Source of the DNA: Pseudoscleropodium purum
Lineage: Eukaryota > Streptophyta > Bryopsida > Hypnales > Brachytheciaceae
Length of the DNA stretch: 64,000 bases
Direction: 5' to 3'
Assembly: GCA_963969395.1 (NCBI GenBank)
Contig: OZ017795.1
Span: forward strand, 22,363,063 to 22,427,062
The number at the start of each line of letters is the position of its first letter. Position 1 is the stretch's first letter. A program made the position numbers and the translations under genes. Positions 36,200 to 49,647 of the stretch are shown one piece after another. The notes under the pieces were generated by a model that saw nothing but the letters and a program-made list of their open reading frames with translations, did no database searches and had not been told where the DNA came from.

Positions 36200-37770
36200 C
36201 CAAGGGAGGATGAGCTCTAACAGTCGTGATTGTGTGCTACTAAGCTTTCCTAGAAATGAGAATTTCCGTCATGGGACACATAAGTTTAGATAAACTGCTG
36301 TCGCACAAATTTTGTTAGTGAGCCATGATTGTGTGGTGGTGAGGTCTGGGGTTTTAATTGTACATACACAAATTGTTCCCAACTTAGGAGAAGTTTAAGA
36401 ATGGTGTTTGAATTCATGCCCTACTTTTATTGTCCTAGTGTAGAACATTCTGCAATGAGTGATAAATTTTTGGCAAGGTCGCAAAGTTAGTACATTCAAG
36501 AAATGGCATATCGACTATAACTTCAAAAGTTGCAATAGAATGTGGTTGAGTTTCACATGTTCATGGGAACAACAGAATAAAAATATCATTACTTCCCCAG
36601 ACCCACAAGGGGCAGATTGCAAAAAGCCCTGGAATAAAACCCTCAAAGATTGCAAAAACAGACACCAGTAATACAATACAAGGCAAAAAGTCTATTTCCT
36701 GATGAAGAATTCATTTGAGGTCAAGAGGGCACAAAAATAATCACAAAAATGAGGATTGATGGCTTCCTCTGAAATTTACAAAATTAAGCAAGAAACTGTA
36801 CATAAGTTCAGGCAAACCATATCGATCTAAATCATCGCACGACATATGCAGATCCAACTAGTTCTGGATGAATGTCAATTACGAAGAGAGCAGAATGTAC
36901 ACAATGAGCATAGACAGAAAGCGCTAAACTACTAAAGAAATTTAGTGTAGAAAAGATTACACACTACTTAAAGATTTAAAAGTGCTATGAGTTTTTACTC
37001 TTGATGAATACTTTTACCAACTATGTTTATAGAGATCCCCTCTTTCAATAGTATTGATATCTATGTTGTTCATAAAAATCTTCATCTAAAGTAAACGCCT
37101 ATTGCATTTTCTACTCAATTAGTGTATTAGTAACACAAATTTTACTATTACAGTACCTAATCAGCGCCAGGGCATCCTCTAGAAAAGACAATCAACTTGG
37201 TTAAGTAATGTTATGTTTACTGTCGCAATAAAGAAAATTGAGAAATGTACTTGTGAAAGAGGGTGAAAGCATTTAAACCCCAAACAGAACATGATGGATC
37301 AGGGTAAACAAATACCAACACTCTCAGTAAGGTGAGGTGTTCAAATTGCCGTTGGTCTAAAAAGGCAGATCATTAGATAACTTCAATGGACTGGCAGTGA
37401 ACATCTTAAAAGAGGGACACTACTAAAACACTTCCATACAAACAATCCATACAACAATCCATACAACTTCAAAATTCCATAACTAATTTCATAAGACTCC
37501 AAAAACCATGAATCCAAGTGCGCTAAATGCAAGTTCAATTTGACTTTCAAACAAAAAAATTCCTGAAAAAAATGTTCAGAAGAAGCTCACCCAGTACACC
37601 CTCCTAAACTCACTTGCAATGGACAACGCGCCATACTTGAACTTCAGAGAGACATGAAAAATTCCACAAAAATCACAAAAATCATCGATCCAAGTGCGTT
37701 CAATTTGAATTTCAAATAAGGAGTTACTGAAAAAAATGTTCCAAAGGGGCTCACCGCCTTACACCCTCGG
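36200..37770. other. Intergenic, nothing recognised
   Basis: About 1.6 kb between the ALMT remnant and the 3' end of the lipase gene. Near 37460-37600 and 37620-37740 there is a short direct repetition (TTCAAATAAGGAGTTACTG / TTCAAACAAAAAAATTCCTG, AAAAAAATGTTC, GGGGCTCAC or AAGCTCACCC, TACACCCTC). This is likely a small duplication beside the lipase 3' end. Confidence 0.4.
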
Positions 37771-37776
37771 CTAATC

Positions 37777-40700
37777 TCACTTGAGAAAGAATCGCTTGAT
37801 CTGGAGGATTCCAAGCACAGCAGTCGAGGCAATGAACAGCATATCGAAGCGATGCACGAACTTGGTGAACTGGTGGAATCCCATGCCCAGCTTCCTGATG
37901 AGCCCCGGCCTCTGCTTCATAAGAGCAAACCTCTTGGGGTGCACCTCGCCCATGCGACGCGCAAATATGAGGCACGCCACTCGGCTCTTGAGCGCCTTCA
38001 CAGCCGGCTTCGGCTTCGGCTTCGACTGTTGCTGCTGCTGCTGATTCTTCACCATTTTTCCAGTAGTGAAGATCTTCTTTTGCCCGTATGGGTCCCTCAC
38101 TTCTTTCTTCTCGAGCATAATCTGCAGCAGTCATAAATAACACCGGCTTTGAAGAGGACTCTTGTACCCGAGAGAAGACAACAAAATGTGAATTTGGTAA
38201 ACTCAATGCTCTCTAATGACACTGAATTCAGAGAGATATGGGCTTCTGCGTGTTCGCTACTGGAGCATTCACGCACCACACAGGCTTTGCAGATAGACTC
38301 CCAGATCATACTATGCTAGGCAGAAAATTTGATTTTGGTACACTCAACCCAGTCTAATGACACTGCTTCAGAAGTGCCCTCTGTAACCACTCTCATGCGT
38401 GTTCACTACTTGACATGTGAAAGTTGTGCAACCTGATGTACACGTGGTTAGACAGATCCTGAGGCTAAGCAGAGGACGTGCAACTAGATAGTGTCATTAG
38501 AAAGGGTTGGAGCCCCAAATGCTATTATATCAACACTATTTGCAAGGCTCTTGTCTGCCTTCGGTAGGATTCTCCAGTTGAGACTTGCTGGACTTACCAG
38601 CGTTCCACAGATTAGCATGACCTGTGTTTGAGACACGGACTGCCGAGACAAATATCGAAGTTTCAGCTATTTTGGTGCAAACATATAAAATCTAGAAGGT
38701 TGTATATTGACCCATTTTGACAGAAATGATCAGTTTTCCAGCTTCATGTGAACCTAACCTCAATCCCATCAATCCACCAGCACCACCCACCTCCACATAA
38801 ACACACACACAGGAACAAGTTGAAAAGAGGAGCATTTTCATGGCGTCAAGAGAGAAAGGGAAATGAGGTGATTACCGGGGCATATACCTGCTTACTAGGC
38901 TGCTTCTTCTCCTTCTTATTGAACCACTTCATGTTCAACGTGGCCGTACAGACCTCTACCTTGGAATCCGGCACTTCGTCCTCGGCATGCCTCTTGACAG
39001 CCGCACTAAACTCGAAATCCTCATTCGCTCTCTTATTGGATTCCACGGCAAACACATGGTCGATATAACTCAGTAACGAGTGCTCCTTCACTGCCAGGGA
39101 GCCCACGTTCATGTGGAAGTCCAAGTGCTTGTCCATCTTCCAAGTCTCCATGTCGGCGTACTCCAAGAAATTCGTTTCCGTGTCGAGCAGCACCATGTGC
39201 CCTGCGAAGGCGTAGCCATAGCCACTCTGGTGGGAGAGCGCCAAGGCTAGTGCCCGGTGCAGGAGGAAACGCAGCAAAGAGGGCACCCACGTCAAAGCTT
39301 GCGTGCTGGCGACCACGAAGGGGAGCTTTTGAGGCTTCACCTTCAAGACTTGAGCAAACAGCATCGCAATGCGTGCCAAGTGCATGATTTCGCTCAGAGG
39401 TCCCACTCCAAGTCCTGCCCAGATGGTGTAAATGGTGAACGCCACAGGCATGACCTTCGGCACGATGTCGTTCCGAGACACGATGTGAATCAAGTGGCGT
39501 TTGTAGCGTTTGTTGATGTACCTGGTGCATTAACATCCAGTCATGTTGGGTTCGTCAAACATACAAGGTCTCCGCACCTAAAACAGACACTTTTTTTCAA
39601 AGCAGCAATTCTGAAACCAGAATTCAGGGAATATTATCATATTAGCAAAGGAAAGGAAGAGTGAATGCAATTGGTTTGAGGATTAATAGAGTCTCTACGA
39701 ATATACTATGAATTTTCAAAGTTGAGGTCTTAGGAACACCTGTTATTGACACTAGACTGCCCTTAGTTGGACATCCAAGCTTCTACTCTCATTGGTTGCT
39801 TCAAATAACTCTCCAACTTTCATTAGTTCCTTCTAAAAACTAGTATTTGAGTTTGAGTAAATGCTTTGTCATATAAGGTAAGTGTACCTAATTGTGACCT
39901 GACCTTATTGCATCACTATCTACATCCCATCTTCTTTCAAAACCTAAATCTAAAGTTATCATTCTTCTCTTATTCACATAGCACAAATCTCATAAGACAA
40001 GAATGACTATCCTATATTTAGGTTTTAGGTTTTGAAACAAAGAGGGGGTTTAGATAATGACGCACTAAGGAAGAGGTTGCAATTAAATACACTTATTTGA
40101 CAGATTCAAAGCAAGAATCCTTACTTGTGAGTCCATCTTTACTGCTGCGAGTAGAGGATATGTGGCTACCCCATCTTTTGAAAGCACATTCTCTTTGAGA
40201 TACCTAACCTTTTCTTAAGCCTAAGTAGGAGGCTCCTGATTAGGTTAAGAATGTTGTGCATCCCAAGGTGCAACAAACAGACGAGAAGCAACAATAAAAT
40301 GTCCTTGATACTCCTTTCAAATCTAGAAAGTAAAATATTCACTACCAGGAAACCAATCTATGTTAAACTTTGGAAATTGTAACATCATTTGAGGGCAATT
40401 TATAACGAGGAATTGCCAAATATAATGGATTTTCTATTCAGGGATAAGAGTAAGGAAGGCACGTACTTTGCTAGACGGTAGTCCGCGAAGAAGGGACAGC
40501 CAAATGTGTAGCACTGCACTTGGGCATGACACCACTTCCCCGTTGCCTCCAGAAGCCTGGTAGAACCAAAGAAAAACTCAAAGTCAAGCCTAGAAGAATC
40601 CTAGAACTGCTAATACAGGACGATACACTCTCATAAACTTCGAGAACGGCATTTGTTCGAAATGGGAAAGAATCATAAACTATTGCCACAGTTTCACAAG

Positions 40701-42390
40701 CTTTGAGAGGTTTTCATTATTATAGTATATTTTTTGGTAGATTGTTCCCATTTTGAAAGGATTCCAATACACTAAAATACGTATTATTTGGGTACTACAT
40801 GAACAAGTTATGACTCGTAGAAGTATGAACTGGTAGGATCCCCGTCGGGAGCCTAGACTCTACCCTAAAGTCCTAAGCCATGAGTGTTGGATCTGGCAAT
40901 CAATCTCTCATGGAAGCATCTTTGATTGTGTCAGAACCTTGAAAAACAAGATAACCTTCAAGAGCCGGGAGGCTGCAATGTTGCTTAAAATAATGCTAAG
41001 TTCGTACTCTCTGAAATCGAGAACATTCATTGGAAAGTGTCATTTTTGGTTGATTTGAGCACTCACATTGAACAACGCGTAATGGATAATAACCCTCTCA
41101 CTCTCAACCAAAGAAGAGTTGACACAGCTGCATCACCTGGTCAACTTAGTACTATGTATCCATTTCTTACAATTCATCTACAATTGGATGACACTTGTAC
41201 TGTAAACGGAAGACTTTTCAACCCTACAGGAAACGGACTCGGGTTCCCTATTTGCCAGGATAAGGAAACCGCTCCAAATTGTAACCTAGTTGCAAAATCA
41301 ACCCCTGTAAATTCTAAGGATTCTTGCACATGCGTATGGTCTGAATATGGTCTGAGCATGAGACCCTAGGGTTGATATGGAAACAGCTATAATCAGTACA
41401 TTGAAATTCTTAGTTTCTTCGTACCAAGTACAAAAAAAAACGCTGCGAGAATTTGGAATCCTCGTACGAAAAAACCCAACAAAACTAAGACAGCTAACCA
41501 ATAGGAATGATGCCCTTACATATACATATTCTGAACATCAGAACCTAAGGTTGGATTGGGGAATAACTTACTTACAATCAGCACATTAAAAAAAATGGTA
41601 TCCAGATTCTTCATCCCGAGTCCAAAAACACAAGCTAAGAGAATTCAGAATCTTCTTATAACAATAATAAGAATGATGCTCAGATGCTGAATGGGACCTA
41701 GGGTTGATTTGGGGAACAACTCCAATCAGCACATCAAAAATCACAAGCTCAGAGAATTCAGAATCCTCGTGCAACAGCACCACGCAACAAAAAATAAGAA
41801 AGCTTAAGAGTAGGAATGATGCTCAGCTACTGAATGGTTCCTTACACTATCCAAAACAAGAGGTAGAGAGCGAAACCACACCCCTAAACCTTAAATTGGG
41901 ATTTCTCCCAATCCTCGTACCTGAGCGCCAGCAACGACGCCACCGCCCCCCCGAGAGAATGCCCCGTCAACACCAGCCTCTCCCCCCTGATCAGCAACCT
42001 CCGAAAATACTCCAAAGGGATCGTCTTAGCCCTGTCCAGGAACCCCGAGTGCGCCGCCCCAGGGATCAACGTCATCGTCCGCTGAATGAAGTTGAGATCC
42101 GCCAGGGCATCGCTCACATCCGTCGTCCCTCGACAGGCCACCACGTAATGCCCATCAGCTAAAGAACGCACCACGAGCAGGGTTTGCCTACAATTCTCGA
42201 AGCCATTCTCTTTGAGCTCCTCGTCGGAGATGAACTCGTACTTGGCGGTGGAGGGTAAGCCGTAGTCTGTTTCCATGAGTTTGAGCTCCTCGGCGGGGTC
42301 GGGGCTGTAGACCACGGCGGAGAGGATGATGGCGTCGATCAGCCATTCGGGGTGGCGGTCGTCTTTGATGACCTTGCCTAAAGAAGCCAT
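37777..42390 (-). CDS. Class-3 (fungal-type) lipase, complete, four exons
   Basis: Exons on the minus strand: 42390-41921, 40556-40467, 39521-38888, 38121-37777. Phases are 2, 2, 0, and all introns are GT..AG. Together they give 512 codons plus stop. The start is ATG at 42390 (MASLGKVIKDDRHPEWLID). Class-3 lipase features are in order: oxyanion-side RGTTD at ~87, nucleophile Ser145 in GHSLGG, FGCPFF, catalytic Asp205 in SRNDIVPKVMP, and catalytic His334 in KEHSLLSYI. The C-terminal extension has a six-Gln run, a KPKPKP tract and a hydrophobic segment near the end (MLFIASTAVLGILQIKRFF) that could be a membrane anchor. The family hydrolyses acyl esters of glycerolipids. No N-terminal signal peptide is seen, so a cytosolic or membrane-attached location is likely. 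Substrate cannot be told from sequence. No frame damage. Confidence 0.92.
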
Positions 42391-43700
42391 CGGGAAATTG
42401 AAAGGAAGAAGATGCGCAATAAATCTTGATTAGGTCTGTTGCAATGTTAAGGAGAGACGCGGTGTGGGGAGAGTTTCGGAGTTGTAAGGGCCATTGCTGT
42501 AAGTGAGATGATTGGGAAAAGTCTGCAGGGACTAACAAAACCACGGATGAGAACAGCTTAACCCAAATTGAAATTGAAATTGAAATAAACCTAACTGGAA
42601 TTGCGCTTATAGCTGATTGGAATAAGAACAGCTAACCCAAATTGTCGATGCATGGCTTGTAGTGGCATCAAGTTGCTAAACGCCAATTCCACAAAAAAAA
42701 GGAATTTGGAGTAACCCAGATGATTTCAAGTCCTCTCTCAATGTTCTTCCGATCAATACCATCATTGAAATCGTCTACAATGACACCAAAGTCCAAACTC
42801 CAGGTAAAATCTCCAGTCACCCAACCGGAAACTGAAACTGATGAAAACGAAAGAACAAAAAGAGAAAATTGGAACTAAGGGAGACGACTAAGATTGTAGT
42901 ATCCCGAAATAGAGCTCCAAAACAGAGACATACCCAGAAAGAAATCAGTGCTAAATCAGTGTTCGTTGTACGCGAAGTGACCCAATGCAAGACGAATTGA
43001 TGAACTGGAGGTCACCAATCAAAGCATAAGATTAAGAATTTGCAGAAACCCAGAAAAAAATTCCATTCACTGAAACTCAACCTGACTCTGAAAGGACGAA
43101 AACGAAAGAAGAAAAGAAGTAATTGCAACCCCGAACAGTGAACTGGGGTTAAAGTATCCCAAGCAGAGACGAACATGCCCAGACGAACTGACTTATATCA
43201 GAACTGAAAGCCAGCGTTCGTTACCCAAGACAATACAAAGACGAATTTGTCAAGTGGAGATGAGGATGAGCAGCAGCAGCAGCAGCAGCAAATTGCATCA
43301 AAAGCGAAACTCTTTCCCAATTTCGCAAACTTTCGCAATTTCGTGGAAGACTTTGGAATCTGGCGATGGTCGGTTTTTCTTCCTTCGCGTCACGTTAGTG
43401 GACACGACGAAGGCGGCGACGGAGGCGCGGGCGCGGCACCTGGCCTCTGTGCACACACATCGCCTCTTCTGGGGGTGACACGTGTGAGGATCGGCGTCGC
43501 TCGTAGGATTGACAGGTGTGGGCCACTGGGGAATCAGCGCATCTAGGAAAGCATCCCCACCGCCAGGCGAAGGGAACCAATGAGCGGGAAGGACGATCGG
43601 TCACGGGCATAGGGGCCACCCGGATTCCACACTATTTGCAAAATAGTCTTTCCGTCCCAATAATCCCCTCAAAAGAGACCTCCCCCTCAAATCCAAAAAA
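42391..43700 (-). promoter_or_regulatory. Upstream region of the lipase gene
   Basis: Moderately GC-rich DNA up to about 43.7 kb, where the AT-rich block starts. It includes a CAG repeat of about seven units at 43269-43290. Overlapping frames on both strands start at GTG or encode simple-sequence Ser/Gln runs and are not supported. Promoter and leader are expected here; the exact transcription start is not visible. A divergent plus-strand gene was considered but no coherent exon was found. Confidence 0.35.
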
Positions 43701-46079
43701 ACAAGCGTGATTCACTCACTCCACCTCCCAAAACCAAAAAAATTTGGCTGTAGATGAAATTTGGAGGCAGAGGAGGGCCATTTCAAGCATGTTCCCCTTG
43801 TTGTTCCTGCGGCAGTAAAAGAATAGGGCATTTATAAAAAATAATTCAAAAAAAATAATGAAAATGAAAATGAAAATTTTTTTAATGAAAAAATGTTGAA
43901 TTTTTTTTAAAAATAGCATAGCATTGTCTTGACCATGTTGGATTGCGCAGCCAACAACGTTCCTCGAGTTTTTAGAGCCAAAGAACTTGCAATCTTTTAG
44001 AGTTCCAAAATCTCTTTTAATGAATGGATATGAAGATATGTATATAATATCTACATACAAAATATACATGAAATACTGATATAATAGTACATATGTATAG
44101 AATAGGGTAGTCCAAGATATAAAAATATATAGAACATGAATGTATTAATGAGAATACTAAAGTAGTTCAACATATGGATACATGTACAAAATACACAATA
44201 TGGAATATGGTTGTTAATCCCATATTATCATGTTCAATAAAAATATAGGTATGGAATAATGAAAATACAAATATGGAAAGTTATCAATTCATTGATTAAT
44301 AACCGATTCATTTATTAATCCCTAAAGGATTGTCTACTTCAAAATGGCCTATAGATTGTCCAACCCAAAAATTGAATAAAGATGTAAAAATTGTATTCAT
44401 GAGAAGTGTACATTTTTCATATTCTAGCTAAAATACAACTCATGTCTGTGTTCTTGGGAGGAGATTATGCAAGCATATCAACCCAACGATTGAGGTCATG
44501 TCAATTAAAAAGCTCCACACTCATCCCAACCTTTTACTTGGCTAGTAAGTCACTCTTTTATCCAATCTTTATAGTTGTCTTGTTAGTTTGACCTTCTACA
44601 TTGGTGGAAGATTTGCACGCTAAAAGAGAAATTGTAACTTTTTTAGAATACCAAGTAAGGTCACCCACATGTGAGTTGGGTACAATGGTCACTATATTGC
44701 CAATGTTTCTTTTTGAAACTATCAATTTTTTTTTAAGGGGCCAGATGTTTCTAGTGGTCAAGAATTGTGGTTGATACTTCATAAATTAGCTCATGTCAAA
44801 TTCAGCTATGCTTAGCCCATTTAGAAATAGTAAAGAATTTTTTTTTTAAATGCAACTTATAAGCCTTGCTAAATGTTGAAATACAACCAAATATGGCACT
44901 TTCATAGAATCTGCAATATATCAAGAATTTTCCAAAAACTCGAAATCATTCAAAAAAAATGGTGAAAAAATGGTATTGCTACTCAATTATTACCACATTC
45001 TATTGTAAAAATCTCATCACAGGAAAAACTTATAAAAGAAGTCAAATAATATTGTATACATAGAAACTTTGACAAAAGCAACTAAATATAGGCCTCATGA
45101 ATTGTATCAAACATCCTAAAGGGTTCAAATGAATGGGTGGCATTCCTTCACTGTCCTCTCAAAAGAGATAAATGAGAATACAATACGAATAATGAAATTT
45201 CATCATTTTAGTATTTGCAACACCATCAATAATGAAGAACACTAACACGACATGGTAGTAGTGTGACTAATATTATAGCACTAAATAGCAATATGATCAC
45301 TACACTCTTCATTCTACTTAGTGTTGCTTTTCAAATAGTGTTACTCATACAAACATGGGGGCATAAAAAAATGAATTTTTATCATAAATCATTGCATATT
45401 GTATTTTATTCCATTGCAAACACTAGTATAGGCAAAGACTACACTATACATGTAATTGTAACACTATTCAAAATACAAAAGAATAGTCAAATGTAGATTC
45501 CTTAATTATGGGAATAATACTAAACATAATTATCTCAAATATTATAATGGTGTCTATTTTGTACGAGTCACACTAAATAGAATCAATGCAAAATAACAAT
45601 GTCAATTCAAATAGTTTTTGGCAATTTTCTGCCATTTCAAATACAATTAGTCAATTTGGACATTGTATTCTTATAGTGAACAAAGAGTGTAATTGCCAAC
45701 TAAATTTTTACTAAAACTACTAAATTAGGACTTAGATAGTTTATAATACATGTACTAAATCAGTATCTAATACAAACATTAATTGCCAACTAAATGAAAA
45801 TTAGAGTAAATTAAATGATAGGGTAAATAACTCTAAGGTACCTTAACACGAAATTTAATTATTAGTGGTCTTTTTTGTAGTAATGAAAGTATTAAGGGCT
45901 TGGCAATAAAATTTAAACCTCAAAAGTCCCAAAGTCCCTACATGGGATTTTTAGGATTTTGGATATGCTTGTGTGACTTCAATTTTTGACATGATTTTTT
46001 GAAACATTTTTAGAAGATATTACTTAAAAGGACATCACATCATTTCTTTTTTAAATAATATTTTTATTTCAATCAGTCC

Positions 46080-47030
46080 TTTAAAACAAAAAATTATGCC
46101 ACTTAAGTCCAAAAAGTAGTTTGAAGAGCAACACAAAAAAATCACAAAAAACTAAAAAAATTAATTATTAATTTTTTCCTCATATATATTTTTTTTCTAT
46201 AAGAAAGGCTTTGATAAATTTTGTTTGGATTAGTGATGAGAAAATTATGGACAATCTTGTTTTCTAGGCAATCTAAGCATCTTCTTGAAAAAATAACTTT
46301 TGCTCTACTAGAAAATTCAGTTTTTTCTTTTGGGTTCACTTTTCTTTTTATTTGGACAATAATCTCTTGATTTGGACAAAAATGAGTAAAAATCAAGAAA
46401 AAAGTAAACCAAATCAACACAACCAAATCAACAAGAAAGTTTAATTTTCTATTAGTGTTAGAATTCATTTTTGAAAGCAATTTTCACAATTTTCCAAAAA
46501 AATTGTTAAACAAGGTTAAAATTTCTAGTTAGAACAATCTCATTATTGGAATTATTATTTCAGTTCCATTTTAGAACTATTAACAATTTAGTTTTTGTTC
46601 AATCTTGTACTTATTTCTACTTTAAATTAATTTAAGAATGAAAATTAAGTCAATTTTATTGAATTGTTTTCCATAGTTCTCAATTTGATTTATCAACACA
46701 AAAAATTCGAAAATTAAAATCAATAGTGCAAAATTATTTAGTTAATGGAAGATTCAAAGCCAAAAAATCTATTCAAGCAAGGTGCAAAAAAACCTTGTTT
46801 TCTTCAATTTAAATGCAAATATCTTGCAATGTATCCAGACAAAGTTTCTATAATTTCTTTGATACATTTTCATAATAGATTAGTGCAATATCCTACGGAG
46901 AGATATAGAAAAAGCAACTATTAAATTTTTTTTGCTCTTTGAAATAGAAATGGTAGTTTTGAATATTTTTTTTTGATGAAAAAAGGCCTTAGGGCTTTAG
47001 GAGTTAACCGTGAGCACCTAAGCCAAAATT
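46080..47030 (+). repeat. Old dispersed repeat, family R2, copy 3, interrupted
   Basis: Colinear with 13380-14130: AACACAAAAAAATCACAAAA, GGACAATCTTGTTTTCTAGG, CAATCTAAGCATCTTC, AAAATAACTT, then a 155-bp insertion, then GAATTCATTTTTGAA, TTAACAATTTAGTTTTTG, GTAGTTTTGAA and CTTTAGGAGTTAA. The order matches copy 2 apart from the insertion. Confidence 0.6.
46303..46457. mobile_element. 155-bp CACTA-type MITE nested in repeat R2
   Basis: The ends are CTCTACTAGAAAATT and its near reverse complement AATTTTCTATTAGTG. The terminal word is CACTA-like on the right side and one base off on the left. Flanking triplets are TTG and TTA, an imperfect 3-bp target duplication. The right subterminal part repeats CCAAATCAACA, as in the larger element at 58936-60528. 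The uninterrupted copy at 13380-14130 supplies the empty site. Confidence 0.7.
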
Positions 47031-47567
47031 CCTGAAATCCACTCATTCCAAACCATTATCTGAAAAAATTGGCACAATCACTAAAAACATGAAATTTGGA
47101 ATGTTTCACCATTGAATTTCACAAAAGAGTAGGGACGGAAGGTGTAGTGACAAGTTGGCAAGGGTTGACCGTTTAAATCGTAAGATTATAGTGATCAAAG
47201 TGGTGCTTTGAAAATGGTCGAGATTGGCATTTGGGGGGATTTGGTACTTCAAAAATTACATTTCACTATACTTTGCATTTTCTTGCGGATCCCCCACTAG
47301 GATGTTTGGCAATGATTTCCACCAAAACCACTTCCAAGCATCACTCTATTGTCCCTTCCCCTCCCCATGTACTCCTTTCTTGGTAGTACTACCAAAATCT
47401 AAGGTTAGTTTTTTCCAAATTAAATTCTAAAAGGCCGCATTTGGGATTATAGGGTGCTTAGGGGTTAATCCATGTTATGATCAAATGATTCTATAGTAAA
47501 TGTGCAATGTATCCTCTCAACTATAAAACAAATGAATGTGGTTATTAATTACTATTAAGGAAAGATC

Positions 47568-47846
47568 ACATTAGAGGATTCTTTTACCCTTGGGAGGGCT
47601 GTGGGTTCCCACATTGTGTGAACATCCACGTAGGGGGCTGTGACAGCTTGCTAACGTGGCATAGCGACTTCCACGTCCGAAAAATCCGAATAATTTTTTT
47701 TTTCTATTCTTTACTGCATTTCAAGAGTTAATTTTTTTTTAAATTTTTTTTGTCGGGAATAGCCGTACCCCAAAACTACAAAGGAGGGCAATTCTCAACA
47801 CACCTGCTTGAAGCAGCCCTCCCTCAGCCCAAAAATCTTCTAATGT
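47568..47846 (+). mobile_element. MITE family M1, copy 1 (279 bp)
   Basis: Starts ACATTAGAGGATTCTTTTA and ends AAAAATCTTCTAATGT, giving imperfect terminal inverted repeats. It shares its whole length with 58431-58725: GGCTGTGGGTTCCCACATTGTG, TGACAGCTTGCTAACGTGGCAT, a poly-T centre, TGTCGG, CCCCAAAACTACA, and CACCTGCTTGAAG.AGCCCTC. Internal GC content is much higher than the flanks. The target duplication is not clear. Confidence 0.85.
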
Positions 47847-49647
47847 AAAGTAGAAGGTTGCAATAGATATAAAATACTCCATACCATACATAAATAAGAA
47901 CATGCTTTTGAGAGAAGGCCTCTCCATGTGTTTAGATTTATACAATAGCATCTTTAAATCCAATAGATTCATTGAAAAATTTAATGCCATGTGACCTGAT
48001 CAACTTCAAATTGCTATAAAAAATTTTGATTTCTAAAGTAGATGGTAAATTAGACTTCTTGTGCTTCATTTCATAAGTTAATGTCATAATCGAAAAAAAT
48101 CATCTTCAATCCTAAAATAAAGTCTAAATTACATTGTTGTAGAAGACAAGTAATTCAAGACAAAATGAAAGAAATTGAAAGGTCCACTATTACAAGATAG
48201 AAGAAAAATGAATTATTATTATAGGGTGCTTATTGGGAAATGATGTTTATTAGAGCATGCTTTCTATTGTAAAACATGAATTATTTTATTGGATCTAATT
48301 GGAAATTAAAAGTTGATTCTAATTTACTTAAGCATAGATTATTTAGACATAATACACAAAAGTTATTAATTTTTAAAGTATTTTCTCTAAATGTACTAAA
48401 AGTCAAAACTCAACCATAGACTTATGTTTTGATTGTGCGCATCTCATATAATCAATATTTAGGAATTTGTGACATTTTTTGATTCATTTGTAGGGATCAT
48501 GTTTTGGGTGATGGTGATCATAAATGTATATACTGAAATTGCACTAAATCGAGTTTAATTAGAAATTGACCTATATTAAATTCTTTTAATTTGATCCTGT
48601 TGAAAATCAAAAGATTGTTTTAGATTTTTTTCTTATTCATTTTCTTAAAACCATATTAATAAACTATAAATTATCGAAGTAAGAGTAATAAGTGTGCCAA
48701 AAGCAACTTTACGCTCTTTCAAATAGAGGTTATTAGGGAAGGAATCTATAGGGATTGGTTTTAGAACAAGATCTCAATTAGATGAAGTTACCTTAGTACA
48801 TCTATAATTGATACTACTAGCAATAAAATATACCTATTATATTTAGATATTTGTTTATTGGATCTCATTAGGAAGTGAAAGAAAATTTCAATGTACTTTA
48901 TCATGGATTATTTGGAAATCTAATGAATAAAAGGCATTTCAAAATTGACTAGTTGGAGGTTTGTAGTAAAAATCAACACTAGATTTTCATAGGTTTTTGT
49001 GTTTTGATTTTGTACATCTTATGTCATCAATATTTAGGTTTTGGTGACAATTTTTGGAAGAAATATAGGTGTTGCATTTTGGACAATGATGATGATGGGT
49101 GCTTATACCTTATTACAAGAAGAATTTTGCTTGCAATGGGTTTGCCAAACATATATCTACACATGGATATGATGGGCTAAAATGTTTGACAATTGTAGAT
49201 AGGGACACAATTAAGAAGAATGTTGACAATGCTTATGCATATCTTAAATGAAGATTTTTGTGAAAATCTTAAGAGCATTCATTCTAGAGTAGACTTTTAT
49301 CATGATAACAGAGCCCTTGGGAAGTGTTGAGAGCTCCAATTCAAAACTCAAAAGCAAAAGGTTCTCAATTACAAACCTTGATGATGAAGCATTGCAATTG
49401 ATAGAGATCGCATTAATCCCTTTGAAGTCCTATAAGTGAGTAATGAAGTCTAACAACTACTCTTTCTAATCCCCATTTTGAGTTCAACATCCATTTGAAT
49501 TTTTTTTCACCAAAGCCTCAAAAGCCAAAAGCAAAGGGATAAAACTTCTAATTGGTTGTCATTTGTAGTGGGAATAGCAGCATTGTCATGATATGTATGA
49601 TGTATATATCTCATAGAATCATCAAAATCATTTGAAGAGGTACATTC

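Noticed and set aside
39033..39664. Long frames on both strands over the lipase third exon
   Set aside because: Shadows of the exon at 38888-39521, whose frame joins its neighbours with matching phases and carries the catalytic Asp and His.
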